Shown here: positions 4,640 through 5,032 of the stretch, one piece after another
Layout of the letters: each line of letters opens with the position of its first letter
Position numbering within the stretch: position 1 is the stretch's first letter
Origin: Fimbriimonadaceae bacterium
Lineage (GTDB): Bacteria > Armatimonadota > Fimbriimonadia > Fimbriimonadales > Fimbriimonadaceae
Direction: 5' to 3'
Assembly: GCA_019454665.1 (NCBI GenBank)
Contig: JACFNW010000204.1
Coordinates: 1 to 5,032 of the forward strand
Length of the DNA stretch: 5,032 nt
Program-made: the position numbers and the translations under genes
The notes under the pieces: generated by a model
Databases searched by the model: none
What the model was told of the DNA's origin: nothing
The model's input: only the letters and a program-made list of their open reading frames with translations

Positions 4640-5032
4640 TCAGTCCTTCGCCCAGAACATCGGACCCGCAGGTTCGGAGATGACCGCCTGCTTGAGCGTC
4701 TCCAGGGCCTTGCGCAGACCCTCCATGCTCGACATGAGGCCATCCTCGTGCTCGATGCTCAATACATCGTCGTAGCCCACCATGCGCAGGTTCGAGACGA
4801 AGTCCTTCCACCACTCAATGCCGTGCCCATAGCCGCAGGAGCGGAACACCCACGAGCGGTTGAGGATGTCGCCGTAAGACTTGGTGTCCAAGTTGCCGTT
4901 GCGCGCGGAGTTGTAGGGGTCCACGCGGGTGTCCTTGGCGTGGACGTGGTAGAGCGCTCCTTCTTCGCCAAGTTCGCGGACGGCTGCGATCGGGTCAATG
5001 CCCTGCCACCACAGGTGCGACGGGTCGAAGTT
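4640..5032 (-). CDS. Xylose-isomerase-like TIM-barrel sugar isomerase/epimerase, N-terminus off the window
   Basis: The minus-strand frame is open from the window edge to a TGA at 4640-4642, giving the last 130 residues. The family (AP endonuclease 2 / xylose isomerase-like TIM barrel) includes sugar-phosphate isomerases, epimerases and inosose dehydratases, which use a divalent metal on sugar substrates in the cytoplasm. Diagnostic C-terminal motifs are present: NFDPSHLWWQG at visible residues 1-11 (Asp3, His6), YHVHAKDTRVD at 28-38 (His31) and LSIEHED at 81-87 (Glu84). These supply the usual metal and substrate ligands of the last barrel strands. WVFRSCGYGHGIEWW lies between the second and third motifs. 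The ATG internal to this frame at 4924 is not the start, because the conserved sequence continues upstream of it. The exact substrate cannot be told from this fragment. Confidence 0.92.
   Translation of the reverse strand, partial: NFDPSHLWWQGIDPIAAVRELGEEGALYHVHAKDTRVDPYNSARNGNLDTKSYGDILNRSWVFRSCGYGHGIEWWKDFVSNLRMVGYDDVLSIEHEDGLMSSMEGLRKALETLKQAVISEPAGPMFWAKD

Noticed and set aside
4640..4924. ATG at 4924 as the start of a small isomerase-like gene
   Set aside because: The conserved NFDPSHLWWQG and YHVHAKD motifs continue in frame upstream to the window edge, so 4924 is internal.

Overview
The window is GC-rich bacterial chromosome (roughly 60-65% GC by eye). It holds four protein genes and one tRNA. 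A flagellin with a Shine-Dalgarno site, a thioredoxin-fold protein with Asp/Asn/Gly loops, a TIM-barrel sugar isomerase homologue and a secreted subtilisin together suggest a motile environmental bacterium. The style of these proteins recalls Armatimonadota (Fimbriimonas-like) or possibly Planctomycetota. That placement rests on impression only, not on a search.

Layout, left to right. (1) 1-1319, minus strand: the N-terminal 439 residues of a secreted subtilisin-family (S8) protease with all catalytic residues; its C-terminus lies off the left edge. (2) 1320-1545: divergent intergenic region carrying an 8-bp inverted repeat and the flagellin ribosome binding site. (3) 1546-2979, plus strand: a complete 477-residue flagellin. 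(4) 2980-3216: convergent intergenic region packed with structure: a terminator hairpin, two further dyads, and arrays of an 11-nt repeat in opposite orientations that can fold on each other. (5) 3217-3292, minus strand: a tRNA with anticodon CAU, more like the TilS-modified isoleucine tRNA than methionine. (6) 3342-4484, minus strand: a complete TlpA/ResA-like thiol-disulfide protein with a duplicated N-terminal module. (7) 4485-4639: intergenic region with a 16-bp perfect inverted repeat built of decamers, and one of two copies of a palindrome that bracket the presumed thioredoxin-gene promoter. (8) 4640-5032, minus strand: the C-terminal 130 residues of a xylose-isomerase-like TIM-barrel sugar isomerase/epimerase, whose start lies off the right edge.

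The genes are not an obvious single pathway. Flagellin stands alone as a single-gene transcription unit between divergent and convergent neighbours. The protease and the thioredoxin-like protein are both probably exported, both carry calcium-loop-like motifs, and both have a TANNNT box 6-7 nt before the start codon with no good Shine-Dalgarno, which points to leaderless mRNAs. No mobile element, CRISPR array or rRNA is visible. The most unusual content is in the intergenic DNA: two unrelated short-repeat families, each in tandem and in inverted orientation, and the duplicated CTTGTsTGACAAG palindrome around the thioredoxin-gene promoter.
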